Positions 1-8,454 of a DNA stretch of 64,000 nt are shown here, one piece after another (the first letter of the stretch is position 1; each line of letters opens with the position of its first letter). The stretch is from JAGDZR01 sp049115695. GTDB lineage: Bacteria > Bacteroidota > Bacteroidia > Cytophagales > Cyclobacteriaceae. The position numbers and the translations under genes were made by a program. Below the pieces are notes generated by a model. The model made no database searches. It had not been told where the DNA came from and saw only the letters and a list, made by a program, of their open reading frames with translations. The stretch is from NCBI GenBank assembly GCA_049115695.1, contig JAGDZR010000012.1, positions 248,001-312,000 of the forward strand, written 5' to 3'.

Positions 1-122
1 TCTATTTCACCATCAGTAGTGACGATGATTCGTGGTTTATCTTGTGCGGAAACTTCCGTTAAAATCGTTCCTGACATGAAAAGTAGCAGGAAAATGCGCG
101 CAAATATTTTGTGTGATTTCAT
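1..122 (-). CDS. DUF1593 (Sde182-like) protein, N-terminal fragment cut by window edge
   Basis: Only the first 40 codons are inside the window. The start codon lies at 122-120, four bases beyond the stop of the 752-aa DUF1593 gene, so it is the next gene of the same minus-strand operon. The visible peptide has a basic start, a hydrophobic core (IFLLLFMSGTIL) and a likely signal cleavage after SAQ, followed by KPRIIVTTDGEID. That is the usual beginning of a DUF1593 domain (Pfam nucleoside-hydrolase-like domain of cellulose-binding protein Sde182). The TDGEID form differs from the DxxxDPDD form of its neighbours. The rest of the protein is outside the window, so domain content and length are unknown. 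Confidence 0.7.
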   Translation of the reverse strand, partial: MKSHKIFARIFLLLFMSGTILTEVSAQDKPRIIVTTDGEI

Positions 123-126
123 ATTG

Positions 127-2385
127 TTATTTAGCTTCAAATGGTTCTTTTAGCCGGTTCTCGATGAATTTGGAAATTTTCTTATGAGATGTTTTCGGAT
201 AGAATCCAAAAACGCAGATAGCTTCTGTTCCTGTGTACGCTCTTTTATCTTCGTCTCTTCCATAGCTGAAAATCACCATGTTTTCACCCTGACGCCATCC
301 TTCATCACCGGCAGTTCCAGGCCCGACGTTTTTTACACCGACATAAAATATCTGTTTATCCTTGCTATCACTATCGGCCAGATAGAAGAATGGAGATGGG
401 AACTTATTACCAAACTCAGGTGCCAAATAGCCAAGCCCTCCTGCCTCAACGGCGCGAGGTTTACCATCTTTCAAAACATAATAATCTTTGTCTATCGAAG
501 ACTCCTGTTCTCCTCCAATTGGCCCCTCAAAAAGAAAAGCGTATTTATCATCAGCTTTTAATACTTTAATAGCAGCATGGGTAGGGAAGAAGTGATACTC
601 CAATTCATAGGTGTTATTGGCAGACCGCATAATCAGGTGATCGCCTGACAGTTTTTCATCGAAATTGATCATTTTCCCACGTTCATCTACCCAATAAGAA
701 TATGAGTTGCTACTACGTTGGGGGTGATTGAAATTGCCTTCACCAAAATTAGGCCAGCCCCGATACTCATGTCGACCACCTTTGCTTGATGACTGATTGT
801 AACCCCGATCAGCATCATTGCCAATCCAATCATTGCCAGCTAAGTCAAAAGCACTGCTGAAACCTGTCTTGCCATCTGTTTCTCCATTTTCGAAGTACCA
901 GGTACCCCCGGCTGTAGCAATTTTCCAGCAGCTATTATCAAAATGCATGACCTTCGTAACAATGACTTTTTCAGGATATGGATCCAGCCCAAATCCTGCT
1001 ACTTCAGCTTCAGCAGCTGTTGGGGGCTTAACGTTGATGACCATTCTCCGATAAGCATGTAGGCTTGGCGCACCATTATCTATTATCTCCAGGATAATAT
1101 GGATACGCTTATCTGTTGCATCTTCAGGAATCTGAATACCGGTGATGCTAGCATTGGGATTTTTAATTTCAACCATACCTGGATAGGTGCCAGGTTCCTT
1201 GTAGTATGACCAGGAATAAGTCAGTGCATCATTGTCTGGATCGCTTGAACCCAGCGCACTAAGCATAACGATTGATCCAGCAGAAGCGTCCATTGTCAGG
1301 ACATTTCTCGATTTATCTCCATTAAGGATGGCAACTGGATGATGATTGGCCGCTGTATAAGCATCCGTGATGCTCCAATCCATTCGTGCTGCAAAATCAT
1401 TGTTATATCCTTCACTCCATCGTTTGATAGATTCGCTTCCTTCAGAAGTATTACCGTACATTAAATAAGGGTCATAAATCAGCTCAGCCTCTTCTTTTAT
1501 TTTGGCCACTTCTGACATACTTCTAATGCCAGCTTGTTTGTCGAAACTAAATCGACCACCCCAACCTCCTTGATCTATTTGTTCAGGATCATTCAGACCG
1601 TTTGGGAAGACGTGCATAAAGGAAGGCGTATCACCTTCAGTGGCCCATTTCCTGTCTGGATAGACAGCTCCTAATGGACCATGGTTTTGAATATGTTCAT
1701 CTAAATACTCATCGGAGGGAGCCCATCCATAAACACTTCTAGCTCTTATGTAAAAGAGCTCTGGGAAATTTTTAGCTATCCAGGCACCAGCATCATCTTG
1801 CCCCAGAATATCGAAAAGACGTAGCTTGGACAGAAATTTCTTGAACTCTGCTTCAGAACGCGTTTCTCTTACCTTCCAGATGGCCTGAGCAGCATTATTC
1901 ATACCACCCCAACCCATAAACCAAACAGGCCTTGGGTCATCTTTATCGACTGCTTGAATAAGTAAATCGGATCCCGGACTGTCTTTGCCAGTCCCAACAG
2001 CTCTCATACCATATCCGGTTTGACCCAAAATTGATATTGACCGAAGATACTCGGGTGTTGGGTATCCATTGGCATGGATTTTTAGATTGGGATATGACGA
2101 AGCGTAGGCATCTACAAGTTTGTCCAGCATGTCAGTGTTGCTCTGATTTTTTTTCCAGCATCCAGTCGCAACTATCAGCCCTTCTATGTCAAATTCATTG
2201 GCACTGACCAATTGTCTTACCATCGATTGTTCGTCATCCGGATCAGCTCCCAGATCAGTTGTAATCACGACTCGAGGTTTGGTATATGCATTTACGGTAT
2301 TTGGCTGTCCAATCGAAGAGTGGATTGAAATGAACAAACAGCCTATGATAAAGGAAATAGAAATGTTTTTCTTGAAAAAAGCCAT
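127..2385 (-). CDS. Exported DUF1593 protein with an extra C-terminal domain
   Basis: A 752-aa protein with a signal peptide (residues 1 to about 26). Residues 36-350 form the DUF1593 nucleoside-hydrolase-like domain, with the Asp cluster D44, D48, D50, D51, comparable to the calcium-binding DxDxxxDD of nucleoside hydrolases, and later motifs WGG, GQDDAGAWI, HGPLGAVYP, EGDTPSF and DFAARMDW. Residues 355-460 are the Ig-like Sde182 C-terminal domain, starting NHHPVAILNGD. Residues 465-752 are an additional, probably beta-rich region I do not recognise; the paralogs lack it. The family is named after a cellulose-binding protein; catalytic activity is not established. It lies 22 bp downstream of the 499-aa paralog and 4 bp upstream of another, so probably one operon. 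Confidence 0.85.
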   Translation of the reverse strand: MAFFKKNISISFIIGCLFISIHSSIGQPNTVNAYTKPRVVITTDLGADPDDEQSMVRQLVSANEFDIEGLIVATGCWKKNQSNTDMLDKLVDAYASSYPNLKIHANGYPTPEYLRSISILGQTGYGMRAVGTGKDSPGSDLLIQAVDKDDPRPVWFMGWGGMNNAAQAIWKVRETRSEAEFKKFLSKLRLFDILGQDDAGAWIAKNFPELFYIRARSVYGWAPSDEYLDEHIQNHGPLGAVYPDRKWATEGDTPSFMHVFPNGLNDPEQIDQGGWGGRFSFDKQAGIRSMSEVAKIKEEAELIYDPYLMYGNTSEGSESIKRWSEGYNNDFAARMDWSITDAYTAANHHPVAILNGDKSRNVLTMDASAGSIVMLSALGSSDPDNDALTYSWSYYKEPGTYPGMVEIKNPNASITGIQIPEDATDKRIHIILEIIDNGAPSLHAYRRMVINVKPPTAAEAEVAGFGLDPYPEKVIVTKVMHFDNSCWKIATAGGTWYFENGETDGKTGFSSAFDLAGNDWIGNDADRGYNQSSSKGGRHEYRGWPNFGEGNFNHPQRSSNSYSYWVDERGKMINFDEKLSGDHLIMRSANNTYELEYHFFPTHAAIKVLKADDKYAFLFEGPIGGEQESSIDKDYYVLKDGKPRAVEAGGLGYLAPEFGNKFPSPFFYLADSDSKDKQIFYVGVKNVGPGTAGDEGWRQGENMVIFSYGRDEDKRAYTGTEAICVFGFYPKTSHKKISKFIENRLKEPFEAK

Positions 2386-2407
2386 CAGTAGAGCGGTTTA
2401 ATGTTTG

Positions 2408-3907
2408 TTATTGGGCCTTTTGCCAGGCTTTCACCATTTCGGTTACAAATTCACCGGGCTCGCCAGTAAATTGGATAACATTACATTTTTCAGCACCCCA
2501 ATCACCCATACTTTTGGAGTCATAGCCTTCAATCAGGTACCCTGCTCCCTTGAAGTAAGTAACAGAGGGGTGTTTTACCCAATCTGTTTTGGTAGCCTTT
2601 TCGATGAATATGACCTCATCATTTTCAAGTGAGTGAGCTTCCATGTCCTTGAGGGTAATACCGGCTTCATTCCACAGCGCCCAGCTGGCTATCAAGCCTC
2701 CTTCAATGTGCGCTTGTAACCACGCACCATGGTCAGTCATTTTGGCTGTTGGGTATTGCTCGGGTATGTATTCAAAAAGCCACTGCCTAAAAGGAGGTTT
2801 TGTGGATGAGCTATTAGGTTTAATGCACCAGTCTGCACGCTCTTGAAACTCCTTTTGATAGTCAGCACGCCATTTGGATATACTTGATTTACCAGGACCA
2901 TCGATGTAGTGGTTAGTACCTTCTTTTCTTACATATTGACCACCCCAACTTGGTTGTGTAGGGTCTTCCGGATCGTTCATTCCTCTGTTGGCACTTAATA
3001 AATGCATGAAGGTGGGAGAGTCCCCTTCACAAACACCAGTGCATCCCATGCCTTCATGTGGATACACATCACAAAGAGGACCGTGGTTTTGTCGAATGTT
3101 TTCATTGATCCAGGCCAGATCAGATTTAGGATCACTGCCTCCGAACATTCCCTGATATGTTTTTCGCGAATCGATGATAAACAACTCAGGAAATTCGTCC
3201 ATTAACCAACCGTGTGAGGCATCCTGATAGGCAATGAGGAAAATTCGAAGTTTGCTAACAAAAGCAGCCAACTCTTTTTTGGATCGAGTGTTTTTGACAT
3301 CCCATATGGCCTGAGCCACTTCTCTGGGACCACCCCATACATGTACCCATACGGGCCTTGGATCGGGTTTGTCTACTATTTCAATAATCGCATTGGAAGC
3401 TTCACTATCTAATCCCTTCCCAATGATGTCAGTATAAGGTTGTTTGTCTTTGCCCCAAATAACCTTTAAACCATGATTGTTGGCCATGCCCTCATATGTG
3501 ACGGTTCGCAAATAGTCGGCTGAAGGAAATTCTTTATCATATGTTATCAGGTTGGGATGAACTTTCTCGTATTCATCAAGTACTTCAAGGATATTCGTTT
3601 TTTCAGCTGTCATAGCAAAGGTTCCTGCAGAAGCTACAAGGCCTTCAATATCAAATTCATTGGCATGTAGCAGAAAACGCACAATTGATTGCATGTCATC
3701 CGGGTCACTTTTTTGATTGAGCGGCACATCCCCACCCTTGACAACTCCAATAGGAGGGAAGTCGGACATCATAATCACACGAGGCTTATCCTGAGCTAAA
3801 ATCTGATGGTTGCAGCCAAAAGTCAGAATAAAGCCAGTTAGTAAAATGGATAGTATATCAACCTTCGAAGAGTTGTTGCAGCTTTGTTTGCTGATTAAAA
3901 ATTTCAT
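2408..3907 (-). CDS. DUF1593 lipoprotein, divergent subfamily
   Basis: A 499-aa protein. The N-terminus has a hydrophobic stretch (ILSILLTGFILTFGC) ending in a possible lipobox cysteine at residue 32, so it is probably a lipoprotein; cleavage after LAQ at residue 39 is the alternative. The DUF1593 motif is split: D49 is followed by an insertion of about 18 residues before D68-P-D-D. Other family motifs are present (EFDIEGLVASAG, RPVWVHVWGG, HGPLCDVYP, EGDSPTF, WGG). After RADW the C-terminus departs from the Ig-like Sde182 domain and is unassigned (about residues 365-499). It is the first gene of the minus-strand DUF1593 group and sits next to the AraC gene, which is on the same strand. Confidence 0.82.
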   Translation of the reverse strand: MKFLISKQSCNNSSKVDILSILLTGFILTFGCNHQILAQDKPRVIMMSDFPPIGVVKGGDVPLNQKSDPDDMQSIVRFLLHANEFDIEGLVASAGTFAMTAEKTNILEVLDEYEKVHPNLITYDKEFPSADYLRTVTYEGMANNHGLKVIWGKDKQPYTDIIGKGLDSEASNAIIEIVDKPDPRPVWVHVWGGPREVAQAIWDVKNTRSKKELAAFVSKLRIFLIAYQDASHGWLMDEFPELFIIDSRKTYQGMFGGSDPKSDLAWINENIRQNHGPLCDVYPHEGMGCTGVCEGDSPTFMHLLSANRGMNDPEDPTQPSWGGQYVRKEGTNHYIDGPGKSSISKWRADYQKEFQERADWCIKPNSSSTKPPFRQWLFEYIPEQYPTAKMTDHGAWLQAHIEGGLIASWALWNEAGITLKDMEAHSLENDEVIFIEKATKTDWVKHPSVTYFKGAGYLIEGYDSKSMGDWGAEKCNVIQFTGEPGEFVTEMVKAWQKAQ

Positions 3908-4202
3908 GGTCTTATCATTTTATAGATGAGTGCCATTAATGTGGCAATTGGTTACGTCAAGAGTCTATCTCCCTTAATACAGCACTTGATTGTACCTTTT
4001 TTTGGATGCAGAGTCTTTCAATCATGATTCAAATATCATCTGGTAAAAGAGTATATACTACCTGTTTGTGATTAAAAACATGCTATATTCCTATATGCCT
4101 GAAATACTGCATTGCCCCGGAAACGAGAATTACAGATCCATGGTTAACTGAGTGGGAAGCCGTAACTGGTTAATTCATCACGATAAAGGGCTTAGCGAAC
4201 AA
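3908..4202. other. Gene-free region upstream of DUF1593 operon
   Basis: This 295-bp AT-rich stretch separates the AraC gene from the DUF1593 operon, both on the minus strand. It should hold the operon promoter. I see a small inverted repeat (TGCCA-TTAATG-TGGCA near 3932-3947) and an ATCATGAT palindrome near 4021-4028, but no clear TTTG/TAnnTTTG pair. No convincing ORF. Confidence 0.4.
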
Positions 4203-5036
4203 TCACTTTCCTTGTCTGAATTCCCTTGGAGTTTGATTATTGAATTTTTTAAAGGAAGCATTAAATCTGCTTATCGAATTGAAGCCAGCTTCAAATGCAA
4301 TTGAAGTAATACTATCACTTGTGACTGTTAGCCTTCGTTGTGCATATCTCACACGTTGTTCTATAAGAAAATTGGAAATGGTGGATCCGAATGCCTTTTT
4401 AAAAATGGCATTGGCATAATCAGGGTGTAATTCAACTTCGTTGGCCACATCACTCACTTTGATGGGTTTTGTGAAGTTCCTTGCAATGAATGTTGCCATT
4501 TGTTCCACCAGGTTCATAGGAATAGGAGTTCCTCTATCAGCGGATTGCTCAGCCTTAAGTGTTTTGAAGGCAAAGCGGGTCAAATATGATCTGATTTCTA
4601 AAGTACTCACATATTTTAAGTGCTGATCCGCTGTTTCAAGATCCTGTATCCACCGATTAAATAGCCGTTCATCCAATATTGGATCGTCATGAGGGCCGTA
4701 GGATTGAACTTCTCCCTGAAAAAGTATGTCTAGAAATGATTTTGGTAACTCCCATTGCTGCAGCAATGCAAAAGGAATGGTGATTACGTAATAAGGTGAT
4801 TCATCAGTAAACTCTACAATTTGATGGGCCTGCAACGCCCAAAAGACTACAGTGGTTCCTTTTTCAACTCGAATTTTCTGGTCGTTGATTAAATAAGTAA
4901 TGGATCCTTTAGGAAGATAGTTGATCTCAATTTCATTGTGTCGGTCAGGTTTACCCATCAATTTGGGTTGCCACAATTCACAAGACAATCCATAAGGTTT
5001 CAGATCAGATCTCCCTTCGTTGAAGTTCTTCAGCAC
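4203..5036 (-). CDS. AraC-family transcriptional regulator
   Basis: A 277-aa cytoplasmic regulator. Residues 20-110 look like a cupin-type sugar-sensing domain (NEIEINYLPKGS, then VFWALQAHQIVEF). Residues 180-275 carry the double helix-turn-helix of the AraC family, including VSDVANEVELHPDYANAIFKK and the end motif SISRFNASFKKFNNQTPREFR. The gene is divergent from the isomerase-transketolase-ABC operon at 5219 and sits between it and the minus-strand DUF1593 operon. By position it is the likely local activator of one or both units, responding to the sugar or an intermediate; the ligand is not deducible from sequence. Confidence 0.9.
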   Translation of the reverse strand: MLKNFNEGRSDLKPYGLSCELWQPKLMGKPDRHNEIEINYLPKGSITYLINDQKIRVEKGTTVVFWALQAHQIVEFTDESPYYVITIPFALLQQWELPKSFLDILFQGEVQSYGPHDDPILDERLFNRWIQDLETADQHLKYVSTLEIRSYLTRFAFKTLKAEQSADRGTPIPMNLVEQMATFIARNFTKPIKVSDVANEVELHPDYANAIFKKAFGSTISNFLIEQRVRYAQRRLTVTSDSITSIAFEAGFNSISRFNASFKKFNNQTPREFRQGK

Positions 5037-5218
5037 ATCGGATTATGATGGTAATATGGCTAATAAAGAACAAAAAGTTATGTTATCCTAATTCTCAGGA
5101 AATTGGTATGCATGAATAGGAATATGATCAGTACATTTATTTATTCAGGTGTTTTAGGCTCTTTAGCTAGGTTATTCTTGCATTTAGGAAGATAATATTA
5201 AGTCTTAGAAGTATATCA
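5037..5218. promoter_or_regulatory. Divergent promoter region, araC-like gene / sugar operon
   Basis: This 182-bp region separates the start of the AraC gene (5036, minus) from the start of the isomerase gene (5219, plus), so it must carry both promoters and probably the AraC binding sites. A TATTCTTG sequence (near 5172-5179) resembles the Bacteroidota -7 box TAnnTTTG for the plus operon with one mismatch. No perfect -33 box was found, as expected if AraC activation is needed. Confidence 0.45.
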
Positions 5219-6649
5219 ATGAACAATAAGTTAACGCTCGGTGTAATATTCGGAAATAGGGATTTTTTCCCTGATGTTCTGGTTACGGAAGCACGTAAAG
5301 ACATCAAAGAATTGGCAGATCAATTAAGTGTTGAAATCATCATGAACGATGAGGCAGATACTAAACTGGGAGGTGTCGAGACCTTTGAAGAAGCAAAAAA
5401 GTGTGGTAATCTATTTAAGGCAAATGCTGATGCCATTGACGGTATTTTAGTTTGTCTTCCGAATTTTGGAGATGAAAAAGGGGTTGCTGACGCCATTCGT
5501 TTGTCTGGGCTTAAAGTGCCGGTTTTGATTCAGGGATATCCTGATGAGTTGAACAAAATGAATGTAGCAAGAAGAAGAGATGCCTATTGCGGTAAAATCT
5601 CTGTTTGTAACAACCTCAAACAATATGGCATTCCTTTCACACTGACTGAAAAGCATGTTGTGCATCCATCAGACCCTTCATTTCTGAAGGACTTTAATGC
5701 ATTTTTAGGAGTTTGCAGAGTTGTTAAAGGACTGAAAAATCTTCGTATTGGTGCGGTGGGAGCAAGGCCTGGCGCGTTCAATACAGTGCGGTATAGCGAG
5801 AAGATTCTGGAAAGAAATGGTATTACTATAGCGACAGTAGATTTATCCGAGATTATTGGTAATGCTGAAAAGCTTACAAAGGATGATAAAAAAGTCAAGG
5901 ATTATCTGGAGCGGGTGACTGCTTATGCAAATAAAGGAAAAACGCCAGATGATAAGCTCGTTCAAATAGCAAGAATGGGTGTTGCTTTGGCTGATTTCAT
6001 GGATGAGAATCAATTGGATGCCACGGCAATTCAGTGCTGGACTTCTGTTCAATCCAATTATGGATGCAACGTATGTACCAATATGAGCATGATGAGTAAT
6101 GACATGATGCCAAGTGCCTGTGAAGTGGATGTAACCGGAACGCTGACCATGTATGCCATGCAGCTGGCATCTGAATCACCTAGTGCGCTGGTTGATTGGA
6201 ATAACAACTATGCAGAGGACAATGATAAATGTGTCTTGTTTCATTGTGGTAATTGGGCGAAATCGTTTCTGCCGGATGCCCAGATTAGCACAGCACCTAT
6301 ATTAGGAACCATCGTAGGCGAAGAGAATACCTACGGCGCTTTGGATGGCAGAACACCGGCAGGACCACTTACTTATGGTCGTATTAGTACCGTAGATACT
6401 GAAGGTAGGATAAGTGCCTATTTTGGAGAAGGACAATTGACCAATGATCAGTTGGAGACTTTTGGGAATAGAGCTGTGGCTCATGTTCCTGAATTACAGA
6501 AATTGATGAGGCATATCTGCAATAATGGATTTGAACATCATGCCGTCATGAACGGCTCTCATACAGCTCATATATTAAAGGAGGCACTGGAGAAGTATCT
6601 TGACTGGGATGTTCATATTCATGGTGAAACAGCACATGGTATTTGGTAA
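5219..6649 (+). CDS. L-fucose/L-arabinose isomerase-family sugar isomerase
   Basis: A 476-aa cytoplasmic protein of the FucI/AraA fold family, which interconverts aldoses and ketoses with a divalent metal. The C-terminal half holds the candidate metal and catalytic residues: E302 in CEVDVTG, D326 in DWNNN, H342 in FHCGN, and H448/H451 in GSHTAH. It lacks the N-terminal region of long FucI enzymes (about 590 aa) and belongs to the shorter family also found in other sugar pathways, including a sulfoquinovose isomerase. First gene of a nine-gene operon with transketolase halves, an ABC importer and an FGGY kinase. That context suggests it turns an imported aldose into the ketose that is phosphorylated and cleaved by transketolase. 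D-apiose to apulose is one candidate; family alone does not set the substrate. Confidence 0.85.
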   Translation: MNNKLTLGVIFGNRDFFPDVLVTEARKDIKELADQLSVEIIMNDEADTKLGGVETFEEAKKCGNLFKANADAIDGILVCLPNFGDEKGVADAIRLSGLKVPVLIQGYPDELNKMNVARRRDAYCGKISVCNNLKQYGIPFTLTEKHVVHPSDPSFLKDFNAFLGVCRVVKGLKNLRIGAVGARPGAFNTVRYSEKILERNGITIATVDLSEIIGNAEKLTKDDKKVKDYLERVTAYANKGKTPDDKLVQIARMGVALADFMDENQLDATAIQCWTSVQSNYGCNVCTNMSMMSNDMMPSACEVDVTGTLTMYAMQLASESPSALVDWNNNYAEDNDKCVLFHCGNWAKSFLPDAQISTAPILGTIVGEENTYGALDGRTPAGPLTYGRISTVDTEGRISAYFGEGQLTNDQLETFGNRAVAHVPELQKLMRHICNNGFEHHAVMNGSHTAHILKEALEKYLDWDVHIHGETAHGIW

Positions 6650-6670
6650 ATTATTGGAAAAGAAGAATAA

Positions 6671-7504
6671 ATGACGAACCAACAGCTAGCAAAGAAATCA
6701 ATAGTATATCGCAAGAAGCTACTATCACATATCAAGCGCGCTAAAGCAGGGCATACTGGTGGTAGTCTTTCTTGTATAGACATACTCAATGTGCTTTACA
6801 ACGAGGTAATGAATGTCTCTCCTGAGAACTTCAAAAGCGCAGATCGTGATCGCTATATTCAAAGCAAAGGACATTCGGTAGAAGCCTTGTTTACTGTATT
6901 GGCTGATAAAGGTTTTTTCCCTGAATCAGATTTGGAAACCCTTTGTGAATACCAATCGCATTATGTTGGACACCCAACCCGAAAGGTTAATGGGGTTGAG
7001 CAAAATACAGGTGCTTTAGGGCATGGTTTGTCGATTTGCGCAGGGATTGCTTTGAGTGCCAAAAAGGATAAAAAAGACTTCAAGGTCTACACCCTTATGG
7101 GAGATGGAGAACTGGCCGAAGGTTCGAATTGGGAAGGAGCAATGGTGGCTGCTCAATACGAATTAGATAACCTGACTGCCATCATTGATAGAAACAGACT
7201 CCAGATCACCTCCAATACCTCCAATGTGATGAATTCAGAACCATTGGCTGATAAGTGGGAAGCTTTTGGATGGTCAGTAAAGGAAGTTGATGGTCATGAT
7301 TTGAATGATTTGAAAGAAACTCTGCTTTCAGCACCCTTTGAGAAAGGGAAGCCGAATTTGATCATCGCCAACACTATAAAAGGCAAAGGCGTTTCTTTCA
7401 TGGAAAACGTGCTCAAATGGCATCATGGTGTGCCAAGTGATGAAGAATATGAACTAGCAATTTCAGAATTGGATCAATTGGAAAAGGAATTAGAGGTAGC
7501 ATGA
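6671..7504 (+). CDS. Transketolase, N-terminal (ThDP-binding) subunit
   Basis: A 277-aa protein equal to the thiamine-diphosphate-binding half of transketolase. The signature GDGELAEGSNWE with the downstream N (DNLTAIIDRN) is the ThDP/metal motif; HTGGSLSCID and GALGHGLSICAGIAL are further conserved segments. The partner half follows with a 4-bp ATGA overlap, a sign of translational coupling of two subunits of one enzyme. Split transketolases serve special sugar pathways as well as general pentose metabolism. Apulose-4-phosphate transketolase (two subunits, giving dihydroxyacetone phosphate and xylulose 5-phosphate) is a described example that fits this operon. Confidence 0.93.
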   Translation: MTNQQLAKKSIVYRKKLLSHIKRAKAGHTGGSLSCIDILNVLYNEVMNVSPENFKSADRDRYIQSKGHSVEALFTVLADKGFFPESDLETLCEYQSHYVGHPTRKVNGVEQNTGALGHGLSICAGIALSAKKDKKDFKVYTLMGDGELAEGSNWEGAMVAAQYELDNLTAIIDRNRLQITSNTSNVMNSEPLADKWEAFGWSVKEVDGHDLNDLKETLLSAPFEKGKPNLIIANTIKGKGVSFMENVLKWHHGVPSDEEYELAISELDQLEKELEVA

Positions 7505-8454
7505 ATTTAGGAAAGCCAAATCTTGTCGCATTTGCAGAGTCATTAGAGCGACTAGCTGAGAACGACAGGGACATATTAGCAGTAACTAGCGACTCCAGAG
7601 GGTCTGGTAAGCTTGTTAATTTTGGGAAGACCTTCCCCGAACAAATTGTAGAAGTGGGAATCGCCGAGCAAAACCTGGTAGGTATGGCTGCAGGCCTGGC
7701 CTCAACTGGCAAAAAGGTTTTTGCGGTTTCTCCGTCCTGTTTTCTGTCTGCCAGGTCGTTGGAGCAAATCAAGAATGATGTTTGCTATTCTGACAATCCG
7801 GTAAATCTTATTGGAATTAGTGCAGGAGTGAGCTATGGTGCATTGGGATCCACCCACCATTCCATACATGATATTGCCGTTCTTCGGGCCATCAATAACA
7901 TCAATGTAGTCATCCCTGCGGATAATTTTGAAACTCAAAAAGCCATAGCTTTAGCAGCCGCAAGTGATGAGCCTTTCTTCATTAAATTCGGAAAACGGCC
8001 CATGTATGATTTGCATCATTCCGACCAAAAATTTGAGTTGGGCAAGGGGATTACGCTAAAAGAAGGAACTGATTTGGCATTCATAGCCACCGGAGAGACT
8101 GTTTATCAGGCGTATCAGGCAGCTGAGAACCTTGAAAAAGAAGGAATCAATGCAAAAGTTATCAGTATGCATTCAATAAAACCTTTTGATAAGGAATTGT
8201 TGCTGGAAACTGCCAAAGAATGTGGAGGCATTGTTACTGTAGAGGAACACAGTGTAAATGGTGGAATGGGAGAATTGTGCGCATCAATTCTGTTGCAAGA
8301 AGGTGTCCATGTTCCTTTTAAGATTGTGGGTATCCCTGATGAATATACTGTCACAGGTTCTCAGATGGATATCTATAAACACTATGGCCTAACGGATGAA
8401 GGGCTGTATAATACCGCCATGAATTTGATTAAGAACGAACCCAAACTTTCATGA
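7501..8454 (+). CDS. Transketolase, C-terminal (pyrimidine-binding) subunit
   Basis: A 317-aa protein with the pyrimidine-binding domain (residues 1-165) and the C-terminal domain (about 185-310) of transketolase. The catalytic Glu lies in VGIAEQNLVGMAAG. The segment GALGSTHHSIHDIA and later TVEEHSVNGGMGE match the family. The start overlaps the stop of the N-terminal half, and its own stop overlaps the start of the binding-protein gene by 4 bp, so these genes are translated as one tight unit. The two halves should form the usual heterotetramer-like enzyme that moves a two-carbon glycolaldehyde unit between sugars. Confidence 0.93.
   Translation: MNLGKPNLVAFAESLERLAENDRDILAVTSDSRGSGKLVNFGKTFPEQIVEVGIAEQNLVGMAAGLASTGKKVFAVSPSCFLSARSLEQIKNDVCYSDNPVNLIGISAGVSYGALGSTHHSIHDIAVLRAINNINVVIPADNFETQKAIALAAASDEPFFIKFGKRPMYDLHHSDQKFELGKGITLKEGTDLAFIATGETVYQAYQAAENLEKEGINAKVISMHSIKPFDKELLLETAKECGGIVTVEEHSVNGGMGELCASILLQEGVHVPFKIVGIPDEYTVTGSQMDIYKHYGLTDEGLYNTAMNLIKNEPKLS

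Noticed and set aside
5219..8454. Sulfoquinovose transketolase pathway
   Set aside because: Isomerase and split transketolase fit, but there is an FGGY kinase that this pathway does not need, and no sulfoquinovosidase or sulfonate exporter is seen nearby. Kept as an alternative only.
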